A stretch of DNA of 64,000 nt from Arthrobacter hankyongi (GTDB taxonomy: Bacteria > Actinomycetota > Actinomycetes > Actinomycetales > Micrococcaceae), in contig NZ_JAKLTQ010000001.1 in assembly GCF_022012395.1 (NCBI RefSeq), positions 310,001 through 374,000 of the forward strand. Direction: 5' to 3'. How positions within the stretch are numbered: the stretch's first letter is position 1; the number at the start of each line of letters is the position of its first letter. The notes beneath the pieces are model-generated. The model did not search any database. It was not told where the DNA came from and saw only the letters and a list, made by a program, of their open reading frames with translations. The position numbers and the translations under genes were made by a program. This document shows, one piece after another, positions 48,501 to 57,588 of the stretch.

Positions 48501-48890
48501 CTAGGACTGGCCGCGCAGAATGCGCAGATGCCCGCGGCGGACAGTGTCCGCCCCGGCCGGAGGCTCCAGCGGTTCGCGTGCCCCGCGCTGCACCGGCGCC
48601 TCGTCCGCGGGCTCCGGCACGCTGCCGGCCTCGCGCACCGCGTCCGCGAGCGCCAGCAGGTCATCGGTATTGGGCTCGGGGGTGTGCTCCGGCAGGGCCA
48701 GGCGGAGCACTTCCCAGCCGCGCGGAACCGTCAGCCGGGCCGCGTGCTCGGCGCACAGGTCGTAGCAGTGCGGTTCGGCGTACGTGGCCAACGGCCCCAG
48801 CACGGCGGTGGAATCGGCATAGACGTACGTCAAAGTAGCTATGGCCGAACGTGTACAGGCCGAGCGTGAACATTGACGAATAGATCCCAC
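48501..48890 (-). CDS. DUF3499 family protein
   Basis: A predicted 129-residue actinobacterial protein of unknown function. It has a Cys-containing core (RQCSRSACTRSAIATLTYVY and HCYDLCAEHAARL) that could bind a metal. The start is uncertain. GTG at 48890 gives the usual family N-terminus and lies eight bases after a TAAACT box on the minus strand, while GTG at 48896 is the alternative. It is divergent from the metallopeptidase-family gene, a conserved pairing. Confidence 0.85.
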   Translation of the reverse strand: MGSIRQCSRSACTRSAIATLTYVYADSTAVLGPLATYAEPHCYDLCAEHAARLTVPRGWEVLRLALPEHTPEPNTDDLLALADAVREAGSVPEPADEAPVQRGAREPLEPPAGADTVRRGHLRILRGQS

Positions 48891-49033
48891 GACCACAAAG
48901 TTTACTCTGCTGCCGGCGAACTCCCGGCATTTCGCGCCCGGCACGGCGGACGCGCCGGATTCAGGCGGCATGGTCGCCCGAAACCGGCGCGGCAGCCGGT
49001 GCAACCGGACTGCCTTTTCGCACCGCGCAGGCT

Positions 49034-49039
49034 TAGAGT
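49034..49039 (+). promoter_or_regulatory. TAGAGT -10 box, leaderless metallopeptidase-family gene
   Basis: TAGAGT ends six bases before the ATG at 49046. The sequence around it, AGTCGGTAT before the start, is the same as at the PMT gene. Confidence 0.55.
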
Positions 49040-49045
49040 CGGTAT

Positions 49046-49546
49046 ATGGGAAACGGTCCATCATTGAGCATCAGGATCGCCGACGGGGCCGGCGCGGCCG
49101 GTTCCTCGACGGCCGGTCGGCCGTTCGGCAGGCGGCGGCGGAACCGTCACGGACGCGGGCTGCGCGGCGAACTGCTGCCGGCCCATCTGCCCGGCAACCG
49201 CACCCGCGCCGAACGGTTCGAGGATCTGGTCCTGGATTCGGTGGAACGCCTGCAGTACCTGTGGGGCGAACGCATCGACGCTGTGGAATTCCTCGTCGCG
49301 GAGATTCCGCCCGGGCTCGAGCAGCTGGCGGCGACCCGCTCCCCCGCGCCGCTGGGCAGCGTGGTGCGCGGCGGCGCCAGGACGCCCGCCGTCGTTACCA
49401 TCTACCGCAAGCCGGTGGAGGCCGAGGCCCGGATCAAGGCCGAACTGCCGGAAGTGGTGCACGACGTTGTGGTGGAGCAGGCGGCGGAGCTGCTGGGCAT
49501 GGCCCCGGAAGCGGTGGACCCGACCTACGGCCGCACCCGCCCCTGA
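49046..49546 (+). CDS. Metallopeptidase-family protein lacking the zinc motif
   Basis: A 166-residue protein of the small zincin-like metallopeptidase family paired with DUF3499 in actinobacteria. The N-terminal 45 residues are basic and low-complexity. The core FEDLVLDSVERL and the VVTIYRKPVEAEA segment match the family. At the place of the usual HExxHH motif the sequence reads VVHDVVVEQAAELLG, so the zinc ligands are missing and it is probably not a protease. It appears leaderless. It ends just before the long hairpin repeat copy 3. Confidence 0.8.
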   Translation: MGNGPSLSIRIADGAGAAGSSTAGRPFGRRRRNRHGRGLRGELLPAHLPGNRTRAERFEDLVLDSVERLQYLWGERIDAVEFLVAEIPPGLEQLAATRSPAPLGSVVRGGARTPAVVTIYRKPVEAEARIKAELPEVVHDVVVEQAAELLGMAPEAVDPTYGRTRP

Positions 49547-49560
49547 CCCCCACCCTATTG

Positions 49561-49622
49561 AAACTTGGGCGGGATAGTTGCTGTTTTCCGGCTCGAAAAC
49601 AGCAACTATCCCGCCCAAGTTT
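49561..49622. repeat. Dispersed long hairpin repeat, copy 3
   Basis: A perfect 28-base-pair inverted repeat (49561-49588 and 49595-49622) with a six-base loop. The outer arms match copies 1 and 2 (AACTTGGGCGGGATAGTTG). The loop-proximal bases differ from copy 1 on both arms but still pair. It sits between convergent genes, where it would be an effective bidirectional terminator. Confidence 0.9.
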
Positions 49623-49643
49623 TGAGGTGGGAAGGGGCCGGGG

Positions 49644-50924
49644 TTAGCGGCGGGCAAACTGCGGGGCGTGCTCGGGCAGCGGACCGAAGCCGATCATCCG
49701 CGCTGGCAGCATCCGCAGCGCCGGCACCCGCCGCACGGCGAAGGCGACGGTCCGGACCATCCTGCCCGGTCCGCGGCTGCGGCTGCCGAAGGCCGCCCCC
49801 TGGAACAAGCGCTGGAAGGCCTGGATCAGCACGGTCGGCATGGTCCGCCGCCACTGGACCTTGGCCAGTTTCCGTACCGGCACCGGGCCGGTCCGCAGCG
49901 GTCCGGCCAGGATGGCCGCCGCCGCCACCGCGTCCTGGATGGCCAGGTTGATTCCGACCCCGCCGGCCGGGGACATGGCGTGTGCCGCGTCCCCGATGCA
50001 CAACAGCCCGTCCCGGTACCACCGGCGCAGCCGGTCCAGCCGCACGTCCAGCACGTGGACATCATCCATGCTCCGGATGGCATCCGTGCGGTCGGCGAAG
50101 TCCGGACGCACCGCGGCCACGCGCCGCCTGAAGCTTTCCACCCCTTCCGCCCTCAGCCGGGCGTCCGAGCCCTTGTCGGTCAAATAGGCGATCTGGAAGA
50201 AATCCTTGCGGAACAGCGTGACCAGGGCCTCCCGGCCCCGGAATGCCGGCACGATGCCTGCCAGCGGCCCCGGCTCCTCCGGATGCCGCGGCAGCCTGAA
50301 CCACCAGACGTCGAACGGCACGGGATATTCGCGCGAGCGCAGCCCGGCCACCGACCGCAGCACCGAATGCCTGCCGTCGCAGGCCACGGTCAGGTGCGCG
50401 CGCAGTTCCCCGGTTCCCCCGTCCGGCCCGGTACTGCGGTAACTGACTCCGGCCACCCGCCCGTTGTCGAAGAGCAGCCCGGTGGCCTCGGTATTCATCC
50501 GCAGGCTGAAGGACGGCTCCCGGCCGGCCGCCTCGGCCAGGAAATTCAGGAAGTCCCACTGCGGGATCATGGCCACGTAGTTGTAGGGCGGGGGCAGCCG
50601 GCCGAAGTCCCCGATCCGGACCACGCTGCCGTTAGGGCCGGGGATGCCGAAACTGTCCAATTGGCTCTGCGGCAGCCCGCGGAACTGCTCGCCCAGGCCC
50701 AACTCGTCCAGCACCCGAATCGTGGAAGGGTGGACGGTATCGCCGCGGAAGTCCCGCAGGAAGTCCCCGTGCTTCTCCAGCACGGTGACGGCGATCCCGG
50801 CCCGGGCCAGCAGCAGCCCCAACATCATTCCGGCCGGTCCGCCGCCGACCACCACGCAGGTGGTGCGGTCCGCGGCGGCATCTGCTTCCCCGCGGGGCCG
50901 TTCCCCGCTGTGCGACGAAACCAT
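49644..50924 (-). CDS. FAD-dependent aromatic-type monooxygenase
   Basis: A 426-residue flavoprotein of the PHBH/UbiH group. It has the dinucleotide motif VVVGGGPAGMMLGLLLARAG, the DG motif ACDGRHSVLR and the GD motif CIGDAAHAMSPAGGVGINL. Such enzymes hydroxylate aromatic or polyketide substrates with NAD(P)H and oxygen. The C-terminal 60 residues are basic and Arg-rich. The ATG is six bases after a TAGACT box, suggesting a leaderless message. No catabolic or biosynthetic genes are adjacent, so the substrate is unknown. Confidence 0.9.
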   Translation of the reverse strand: MVSSHSGERPRGEADAAADRTTCVVVGGGPAGMMLGLLLARAGIAVTVLEKHGDFLRDFRGDTVHPSTIRVLDELGLGEQFRGLPQSQLDSFGIPGPNGSVVRIGDFGRLPPPYNYVAMIPQWDFLNFLAEAAGREPSFSLRMNTEATGLLFDNGRVAGVSYRSTGPDGGTGELRAHLTVACDGRHSVLRSVAGLRSREYPVPFDVWWFRLPRHPEEPGPLAGIVPAFRGREALVTLFRKDFFQIAYLTDKGSDARLRAEGVESFRRRVAAVRPDFADRTDAIRSMDDVHVLDVRLDRLRRWYRDGLLCIGDAAHAMSPAGGVGINLAIQDAVAAAAILAGPLRTGPVPVRKLAKVQWRRTMPTVLIQAFQRLFQGAAFGSRSRGPGRMVRTVAFAVRRVPALRMLPARMIGFGPLPEHAPQFARR

Positions 50925-50930
50925 GCCTGC

Positions 50931-50936
50931 AGTCTA
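50931..50936 (-). promoter_or_regulatory. TAGACT -10 box, leaderless monooxygenase gene
   Basis: On the minus strand TAGACT ends six bases before the ATG at 50924. Confidence 0.5.
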
Positions 50937-50998
50937 GGCGTCACCCACGCGGGCGGCGAGGGGTCGGCGCGCGGAGCCTGCGGGACCGCTGCGAACGA

Positions 50999-53218
50999 TT
51001 AATAGCCCAGGTACACCGGCACGCTTTGCCTGCCCTGGACGCCCGGGGGCACCGGCAGCACCGAAACGTCCGCCCGGTCCGCGCCGGTCAGCACCTGGGC
51101 GCCGTACACCGGTTCCCCCGACGCGCTGACCACTACCGCCGCCGGATCGGCCCCGCCGGCCTTGGGATCAACCGCAACAGTGCTCCCGCCCGGTACATGG
51201 ATCACCTGTTCCTTGCCCGGCTTGCCGTCCCGGTCCACCGGAACCAGCTTGACCGTGGCGTCGCCGGCGGGCGCCCCGAAGACCAGCCGGGACGCTGTGC
51301 CCCCGGGCACGACGGCCAGATGCTCGCTGCCCAGCCGGCCGGCTGCCGGAGACCAGGCGAAGTCCGGCGGCGTGTCCTTGCCCGCCGTCCGGCTGACGCG
51401 GGCCGCGGCCACCACCGAGACGTCGGAGGCGATCCGGATCGAGTAGGTTCCGGCAGGCAGCGCATCCAGCGGGACTTCCGTCACGGTGCCGGCTGCGGCG
51501 GTGAGCGCGCCGCCGCCGGGCAGCCGGGCCTCGCCGTCCTTGCCGAAGACCTGAATCTGGAGCCTGGCGTCCTGCCGTCCCGGGACTGCCACGGCCAGGG
51601 CCGGCTTCGCGGACCCGCCGCCGGTTTGCGCACGCGACCCGGCCGGCTTTCCGCCCTGGATTTGCACCCCGGTGACGACCTGTTCCACCGCGGCGTCGGC
51701 AGTGGGGGTCAGCAGTTCCACCCCGCCCGGGGCCAGGCCGCGCAGGAAACTTTGCTGGATGGTGCCGGACACGGGGCCGCCGGAGGTGCGCACGTGCACC
51801 GCCAGGGATTCCTGCTTCGCGGCCAGGCCGCCGAGCACAATAGCGCGGCTCTCGCCCGGCGCCAGCAGCAGGCCGCGGGTGCCGGCGGCCTGGATCCGTC
51901 CCCCGGCTCCGACCAGCTCGAGGTTGATCGTGGATGGGGTCTGGGTCGGGTTGTGCAGGTCCAGCACGGCGGTGGCCCCCACTGTCGTCGCGGCCCCAAG
52001 CAGCCAGAAATCGTTGGCAGGCGCCGTGCAGTTGGCGGCGGCGAGCCCGCGCAGGTCCCCGTCCCCGGCCTGGTAGGTCATCGCGGCACCGGCCAGCGCC
52101 TGCTGGCCGCCGATCGGTTCGACGCTGAGCACGGTGGGCTCGGTCAGGGCCTGGCCGGATACGACGCCGGCGAGCAGTTTGGTCTGCCCGTCGTCACTGC
52201 TGCCGCGGACTGCGGTGCTGGAATCCCCCGAGGACTTGGCGATGGTCACCAGCGGGTTCCGGGCACCGAGTTCGGCCAGCCGGCTGCCGGGCAGCACGCC
52301 GCCCAGGTCGCTGAAGACCACCGCGCGGGCGCGGCTGCGGGCGGACTCGGAGACCGGGCTGAACTGCGGATCCGTTTCGTCCGCGGTGCTGTCCAGCAGC
52401 CGCAGCGGTTCCGGACAGACCCCGGTGAAGTTCCCGGCAGCCACAGCCGCCGAAACCGCCGGCACTTCGGCGGCGGCGCCCTCAATGTCCCAGACGCTTC
52501 CGGCCGCCGCGGCGGCACCGGCCACGGCCAGCAGCCCGACGCCGGCTGCGATCCCCCAGGCGCTGCGCCGGCCGTCCGCCGGCCGTACCGCAGGCTTCGA
52601 TCCGTCCGGGTTCCGCGCCGCGGGCTTCCGCTCCTTCGGTTTCCGCGCAGTGGGTTTGCGGGCAGCGGGTTTGCCGGCAGCAGTGTCTGCCGATGCCGGG
52701 GCTGTCCCGCCGTGGTGGCCCGGTTTCGCGGAGCCGGCGCCGGAGGCGGCCGGCTGCGATCCCGCGGCCGTGGATCCGGACGGCGTCGCCAGCGGTACCG
52801 GAGCAGTGCCTTCGGTCCTACCGGATGCCGCTGTGGTGGAGGGCTCGCCAGTGGTGGAGGGCTTGGCGGCAGCAGAGGAACTGCCGGCGGATGCCTCCGC
52901 CTCGTCTACGTTCGAAGGCCGGGCGCCGGTTGGTTCGCCGGCCGCCGCGCCCGGCGAGGCAGCCGGTGCCGGCGTAACGCTCCCCGTGTCTGCCGGGGGC
53001 TGGGCCGCAGGCCTGGCCTTGCGCCAACGCAGGCCGGACCGGCCGCTGTCCTTGCGGTGGGCCCGGCGGCCACTCACCGCTGCCGGACCGTGCCCGGCGG
53101 CACCGCTGCCGGCACCTTCCGACGCCGGCGCGGCGCCGGACCCGCCGATTCCCGGGGCCGCGGCGGCCCGGCCGGCGGCACCGGACTCCGGCTGCGGTTG
53201 GGCTGGCTTGTCCGTCAT
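50999..53218 (-). CDS. DUF5719 family membrane-anchored protein
   Basis: A 739-residue protein with a very long low-complexity cytoplasmic N-terminus (1-215, rich in Ala, Pro, Gly, Ser and Lys, including KPTARKPKERKPAARN). One membrane helix follows (about 222-245), then a large extracellular beta-rich DUF5719 region. The function is unknown, but it is consistently encoded with the giant GT2 glycosyltransferase and WhiB in actinobacteria. The ATG at 53218 overlaps the GT2 stop by four bases (ATGA), which fixes the start. Confidence 0.85.
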   Translation of the reverse strand: MTDKPAQPQPESGAAGRAAAAPGIGGSGAAPASEGAGSGAAGHGPAAVSGRRAHRKDSGRSGLRWRKARPAAQPPADTGSVTPAPAASPGAAAGEPTGARPSNVDEAEASAGSSSAAAKPSTTGEPSTTAASGRTEGTAPVPLATPSGSTAAGSQPAASGAGSAKPGHHGGTAPASADTAAGKPAARKPTARKPKERKPAARNPDGSKPAVRPADGRRSAWGIAAGVGLLAVAGAAAAAGSVWDIEGAAAEVPAVSAAVAAGNFTGVCPEPLRLLDSTADETDPQFSPVSESARSRARAVVFSDLGGVLPGSRLAELGARNPLVTIAKSSGDSSTAVRGSSDDGQTKLLAGVVSGQALTEPTVLSVEPIGGQQALAGAAMTYQAGDGDLRGLAAANCTAPANDFWLLGAATTVGATAVLDLHNPTQTPSTINLELVGAGGRIQAAGTRGLLLAPGESRAIVLGGLAAKQESLAVHVRTSGGPVSGTIQQSFLRGLAPGGVELLTPTADAAVEQVVTGVQIQGGKPAGSRAQTGGGSAKPALAVAVPGRQDARLQIQVFGKDGEARLPGGGALTAAAGTVTEVPLDALPAGTYSIRIASDVSVVAAARVSRTAGKDTPPDFAWSPAAGRLGSEHLAVVPGGTASRLVFGAPAGDATVKLVPVDRDGKPGKEQVIHVPGGSTVAVDPKAGGADPAAVVVSASGEPVYGAQVLTGADRADVSVLPVPPGVQGRQSVPVYLGY

Positions 53219-56200
53219 GGCTGTGCATCCTTTCCGGCCGGTACCGGCTCGGGTGCGCCGAAGGGTCCGCCGTCCTTCCGGAGCGCGTCCTCCTTGTCGA
53301 TTTCGTGCGCCGCCAGCTGCAGTTCGCTGGCGCTGCTGTCCGTGCCGGTGGTCCGGATCCGGTCCAGCCGGCGGGGGGTGAAGCGGCGGCGGGACGGGAT
53401 CGGGATAGCCAGCAGTACCGTCAGGACAATTGTGGCGGCCTGCACGAGCCCCAGCCATACAGCCCACGGACTGGCATAGCTGACGTGCAGTTCCCCGCCG
53501 GCTGCAGGCACCTTGAAGGCTTGGAACCAGCCGTCTTCCACCGCTTCCAGCCGCCGGCCGTCCAGTGTGGCCTGCCAGCCCGGAGCCGCCCGGTCGGCCA
53601 GGACCAGGACCCGGCCGTCATTGCCGGCCGGGATGTGCCCGCCGGCGGACAGGCTCTGCGAGGGCAGGGTTTCGAGCACATTGCCCTGGTGGTCGAGCAG
53701 GTTGACCCGGCCGTTGACCGGCCCGGCCGCGGAGTCGCCGGCAGACTGCTCCGGCACCACCCGCCAGAGCCAGCCGCTGTCGGTCCGGCCTACCGGCGCC
53801 AGCCCGGGAACGGCATCGATCCGGTTGGCCAGCAGTTCGGCGGCGGTGTCGGTGCCGCGCACCACGACGAAGCCCACGCCGAGCCGGGTCAGTTCCGGCC
53901 GCGGGTCGACGCCGGTGCCGGCCACGATCACCGCCACCGAGTCGCGCACCGCGGCGGCCGCGCCGTCGTCGTCGGCCAACTGGGCGTCCAGCAGCGGACC
54001 GGCCAGCGTGCGCGCCGAATACACGGCGGAGAGCTGGTCCAGCGTGGTGCCCCCGGCATGCATCACCGAGGCGGTCACGCTGCCGGCTTGCCCGGCGCCC
54101 AGCACCAGCGACCGGGTCTGCTCCGGCCCGGTGCCGCGGTCGGCCGCCGTCGCCGGCAGTGTCCGCACCCCGCTGGGGCCCACCAGCATCCGGGTACCGA
54201 AGTCCTCCAGCTGCCGCTGCCCGCCGTCCTCGGCCTGGGCGTAGCCGGCGAACTGTGGCAGCAGCCACTGTGCGAGGTTGGCCACCGGTCCGGCGGCCAG
54301 CACGACGACGATGGTGGCGGCCGCGGCACGGGCGGCCCGCGGCCGCTTCCGGCCCAGCGCTGCCAGTCGGGGCAGCCCGCGGTCGGCCGCCACCAGGGCG
54401 GCCACGGCCAGCAGGAACAGGGCCAGCGAGACGAACGGGCCGGGGAACGGGGTGACCACCGCTCCCGGAGCGGCGGCGGTGGCCACCAGGCCTGCCGCCC
54501 AGCCGGCGGCCAGCGCGATCAGTGCGCCCAGCCAGGAGGTCCGGGCGAGCGCAGCACCACGGCCGGGCAGGAACAGCGCCGCAGCCGCCAGCAGCAGTAC
54601 GGGGATCGCCGTCAGCAGGGCGAAGAGCAGGGCCCACGGCCCATGGCCGAGGGATTCGAGCAGGCCGAAGGCGCCCAGCCCGCCAGCGGTATCGAAGGCC
54701 AGCGGGAAGCCCATGAGCTGCTGCCACGGCGGGGCCGCCTCGAAGGCCAGCGGCACCCCGGGATCGGCCAGCAGCACGCGTGGATTGCCCCAAGCCGAGA
54801 CCACCATGGGCAGCGCCAGCACCACCGGCGGCAGCAATGCCCACCAGACGGTCCTGGCCCGGCGGCGCAGGCCGGCGGCGATGACCCCCACGAACAGGAC
54901 GATGACCGGCAGCAGGGCCGGGGCCGCGGCAGTGACCACGGCCAGGCACAGGCCGGCGGCCGCCGCGGCGGTCCAGGACGGGATCCCATTGATCCCGGGC
55001 TTGTGGATCTTCTCGCCCCGGTCGCCGACGGCCTCCGGGTTGATCCGCTGCCTGGCCGAGCCGGTGGCCCGCAGCAGGCCGAGCACGGCCCACGGGATCA
55101 TCAGGTGCACAACCAGGGCACCCAGGCGGCCCTGGCCGAGGGCGACCTGCAGGGGCGGCAGCGCCGCCCAGAAGAATGCCGCCCAGAACCGCAGTCCGCG
55201 CCGCTGGGTCACCGCGCCGGCGGCCAGCCAGGCGCCGAAGGAAGCCAGCGGCATCGACAGCACGACCAGCACCACCACGGCGGCGGAGCCGTTGCCCAGC
55301 CCCAGTACGGACAGCAGGGCCAGGACATTGCCGAAGGGGTCGCTGTGCCCCGGATAGCCCGAGCCGATGCTCTGCCACCAGGCCGAGGCATTGTGCCAGA
55401 CCTCGCCGAGCGTGGCCGACACCGGCAGCAGCGCGCCGCCGGCCAGTGCCTCGGCACCGAGGAAGCCGAACATGCCGACGACGGCGAGCAGGGCCAGGAC
55501 CACCGCGGCCGTCACGGCTCCGGTGCCCACCCAGCCGCGGGCCGGCGCGGCCAGCGCCGCGAAGGCGTCCGAGTCGCCGGTGGGCTGGTGGCCGCCGCGG
55601 GCGTCGGTGCCGGTGCCATCCCCGACCAGCGGCCGGGCATGCTCCGGACTGAGGGATTCGAGCAGCGACCGGCGGTAGGCCAGGACCTCCTGCGGCCGGA
55701 CCATCAGGGTCCGTACGATCCGGCGCGATGTCCTGCGGGTCCTGGCCGCCTGCCGGCGGGAGGCACGCAGCTCCCGGGCCCGCACCAGCGCGGCCACGGT
55801 CGCGGCCAGCTGGCGCAGGCCGTGGGCGGGGTCTTTGGCAACGATGCTGAGCAGCAGGCCAAGCAGGCCGCCGAGCAGGGTGCCGGTCCAGACCAGCGGA
55901 AGTTTCCACCACGGCGCGTGCTTGAGCCGCAGGTGCACCTGGGCCTTGCGGGCCGCCGCGGCGGAGGACCGTCCGGCCCGCTGGGCGGTGGCGTGCCGGA
56001 CGGCAGCAGTGGGAACTACCACCACGCGGTGTCCGGCAAGGCGGTTGCGCCAGCACAGATCCACGTCGTCGCCGATGCCCGGGAACGCCGGGTCGAAGCC
56101 GGCGAGCTGGTCGAAGGCATCGCGCCGGATAAGCATGCCGGCCGAATTCACCGCGAAGAAGTCGCTGCGCCCGTCATACTGGCCCTGGTCCAGTTCGTCG

Positions 56201-56691
56201 AGGTCGATGAGCGTCAGGCGCTCGGCGCCGCGGCTGACCGTCAGCCCGACATCCACCAGTTTGCGCGGGTTGTCCCAATCCAACTGCTTGCAGCCGGCAA
56301 TAGTCACCGACGGCGCCGTCTCCACGGCCAGCAGCAGTTCCTCCAGCGCATCGTGTTTCGGCGCCGAATCGTCGTGCAGCAACCAGATCCAGTCCTGGAC
56401 GCCGCCTGGGCCGTCCCCCTGAGGCGCCCCGCCGGCGTCGTGGGCCGTGTCCGCCAGGGCCAGCCGGACGGCCGCACCGAATCCGGTGCGGGCCGGGGCG
56501 GCCACGACGGTGCTCTCCGCGGGCAGGCCGCGGCGCAGCAGGGACGCCGAACTGTCGGTGGAGCCGGTGTCCACCCCGATGCAGACATCTGCGGGACGGG
56601 TCTGGGCACTGAGGGCAGCCAAGGTTGCGGGCAGATATAACGAGCCGTCATGGGCAACCACGACGGCGGTGACGCGGACTTGCTGGTGAAT
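53215..56691 (-). CDS. Giant GT2-family membrane glycosyltransferase, probable ATT start
   Basis: A predicted 1158-residue protein. The N-terminal GT2 domain (about 5-320) has VRVTAVVVAHDGSLYLP, CIGVDTGSTDSSA and GIGDDVDLCWRN. A membrane domain of about 12 spans follows (about 390-950), then an extracellular C-terminal domain with a final helix. It probably adds sugars to an envelope polymer. No ATG, GTG or TTG lies in frame between the whiB stop and the GT2 domain. The stop TAA of whiB is followed as TAATT, exactly where TAATG coupling would be expected, so ATT at 56691 is the likely start. In-frame GTGs at 56787 and 56883 inside whiB are alternatives. Confidence 0.85.
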   Translation of the reverse strand: MHQQVRVTAVVVAHDGSLYLPATLAALSAQTRPADVCIGVDTGSTDSSASLLRRGLPAESTVVAAPARTGFGAAVRLALADTAHDAGGAPQGDGPGGVQDWIWLLHDDSAPKHDALEELLLAVETAPSVTIAGCKQLDWDNPRKLVDVGLTVSRGAERLTLIDLDELDQGQYDGRSDFFAVNSAGMLIRRDAFDQLAGFDPAFPGIGDDVDLCWRNRLAGHRVVVVPTAAVRHATAQRAGRSSAAAARKAQVHLRLKHAPWWKLPLVWTGTLLGGLLGLLLSIVAKDPAHGLRQLAATVAALVRARELRASRRQAARTRRTSRRIVRTLMVRPQEVLAYRRSLLESLSPEHARPLVGDGTGTDARGGHQPTGDSDAFAALAAPARGWVGTGAVTAAVVLALLAVVGMFGFLGAEALAGGALLPVSATLGEVWHNASAWWQSIGSGYPGHSDPFGNVLALLSVLGLGNGSAAVVVLVVLSMPLASFGAWLAAGAVTQRRGLRFWAAFFWAALPPLQVALGQGRLGALVVHLMIPWAVLGLLRATGSARQRINPEAVGDRGEKIHKPGINGIPSWTAAAAAGLCLAVVTAAAPALLPVIVLFVGVIAAGLRRRARTVWWALLPPVVLALPMVVSAWGNPRVLLADPGVPLAFEAAPPWQQLMGFPLAFDTAGGLGAFGLLESLGHGPWALLFALLTAIPVLLLAAAALFLPGRGAALARTSWLGALIALAAGWAAGLVATAAAPGAVVTPFPGPFVSLALFLLAVAALVAADRGLPRLAALGRKRPRAARAAAATIVVVLAAGPVANLAQWLLPQFAGYAQAEDGGQRQLEDFGTRMLVGPSGVRTLPATAADRGTGPEQTRSLVLGAGQAGSVTASVMHAGGTTLDQLSAVYSARTLAGPLLDAQLADDDGAAAAVRDSVAVIVAGTGVDPRPELTRLGVGFVVVRGTDTAAELLANRIDAVPGLAPVGRTDSGWLWRVVPEQSAGDSAAGPVNGRVNLLDHQGNVLETLPSQSLSAGGHIPAGNDGRVLVLADRAAPGWQATLDGRRLEAVEDGWFQAFKVPAAGGELHVSYASPWAVWLGLVQAATIVLTVLLAIPIPSRRRFTPRRLDRIRTTGTDSSASELQLAAHEIDKEDALRKDGGPFGAPEPVPAGKDAQP

Positions 56692-57230
56692 TAGAGCGCT
56701 CGCTTCCGCAGCCGCCGGCGCTCGCGCTCCGACAGGCCGCCCCAGATACCGAAGCGTTCGTCGTTGGCCAGGGCATATTCCAGGCACTGGGCCCGGACCG
56801 TGCAGGCTCCGCAGACCTTCTTGGCGTCGCGGGTCGATCCGCCCTTTTCGGGGAAGAACGCCTCCGGATCGGTCTGGGCGCACAGGGCATCGGCCTGCCA
56901 GCTGAGTTCGCCGTCATCGTCCAGCCCGGGCAGGCCGATCCACACGGCCGGCTCCCAGCGGGTGCCGGCCGCCGGCTCGGCCTGGACCGGCTCTTCTTCC
57001 GGCCCGGGGACACCGGTCAGGGCTTCGTGCGCGGCGAGGAAGGCAGTGGCCTGGTCCTCCAGGGACGGCTTGCTGGTCTCGCGGTAGCGCTCGGCCGCCG
57101 CGGGGTCCGCCGGATCCACATACCAGTCTGCCGGGACACCGCGCGAGCCGTATCCCGCAGGCGCCTGCGCCTGCCCTGCATTTTCTGGTCCATCTTGAAC
57201 CCGGGCAAAATTGCGCCCTGTCTGCCCCAT
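56691..57230 (-). CDS. WhiB-family iron-sulfur regulator
   Basis: A 179-residue protein with an unusual N-terminal extension of about 105 residues and a C-terminal WhiB domain. The four cluster ligands are Cys117, Cys140, Cys143 and Cys149 (LCAQTD, KKVCGACTVRAQC), followed by the G[I/V]WGG turn (GIWGGLSERERRRLRKR) and a basic tail. WhiB proteins bind a 4Fe-4S cluster and interact with the main sigma factor. The ATG follows GGGGAGGG. The type (WhiB2/WhcA-like) is likely from the long N-terminus and the neighbourhood, but not certain. Confidence 0.93.
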   Translation of the reverse strand: MGQTGRNFARVQDGPENAGQAQAPAGYGSRGVPADWYVDPADPAAAERYRETSKPSLEDQATAFLAAHEALTGVPGPEEEPVQAEPAAGTRWEPAVWIGLPGLDDDGELSWQADALCAQTDPEAFFPEKGGSTRDAKKVCGACTVRAQCLEYALANDERFGIWGGLSERERRRLRKRAL

Positions 57231-57588
57231 GACTAAGCCCTCCCCGTTTCGATGTCCCGGCCGGGCGCCGGAACCATAGCCGTGGCCGGTACACGGCCGC
57301 GGCGCATCTTCTGCGGTAATTGACTGCGGGGCCTCCCGGGCAGCTGCCGGCTGCCGACTAACAATTGTTGACTTTCCATCCGCAGTTGTTATTCAGTAGC
57401 CGCAGCGGCCAAGGCTGGTTATAGGAATAACCAGCGGTACCCGCAGTCACGCGTCCGATAATCCTAATTACATGGTTGTAATACCGTGGAAGTCAAGCGG
57501 GCCGGTCATCCTACCCGGCCGCGGGCCGGTCCGCGGCGCGCCACGCCCGGGCCGGAACTGGAACGGATCGCAGAACGAAGGAGCATCC
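57231..57588. other. Divergent regulatory region, whiB and TIGR03089 genes
   Basis: This 358-base region is AT-richer from 57300 to 57480. It contains a possible plus-strand promoter TTGACT (57368-57373) with TATTCA 16 bases later (57390-57395), and the two palindromes listed separately. I see no gene in it. Confidence 0.5.
57360..57435. promoter_or_regulatory. Two palindromes in the whiB/TIGR03089 divergent region
   Basis: AACAATTGTT (57360-57369) is a perfect 10-base palindrome. GCTGGTTAT-AGGA-ATAACCAGC (57414-57435) is a perfect 9-base inverted repeat with a four-base loop. Both suit regulator binding in a promoter region; the second could also form a small hairpin in RNA. Confidence 0.5.

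Noticed and set aside
53305-56640. An 1111-codon open frame on the plus strand
   Set aside because: It is a shadow of the giant GT2 gene, low in complexity and without recognisable domains.
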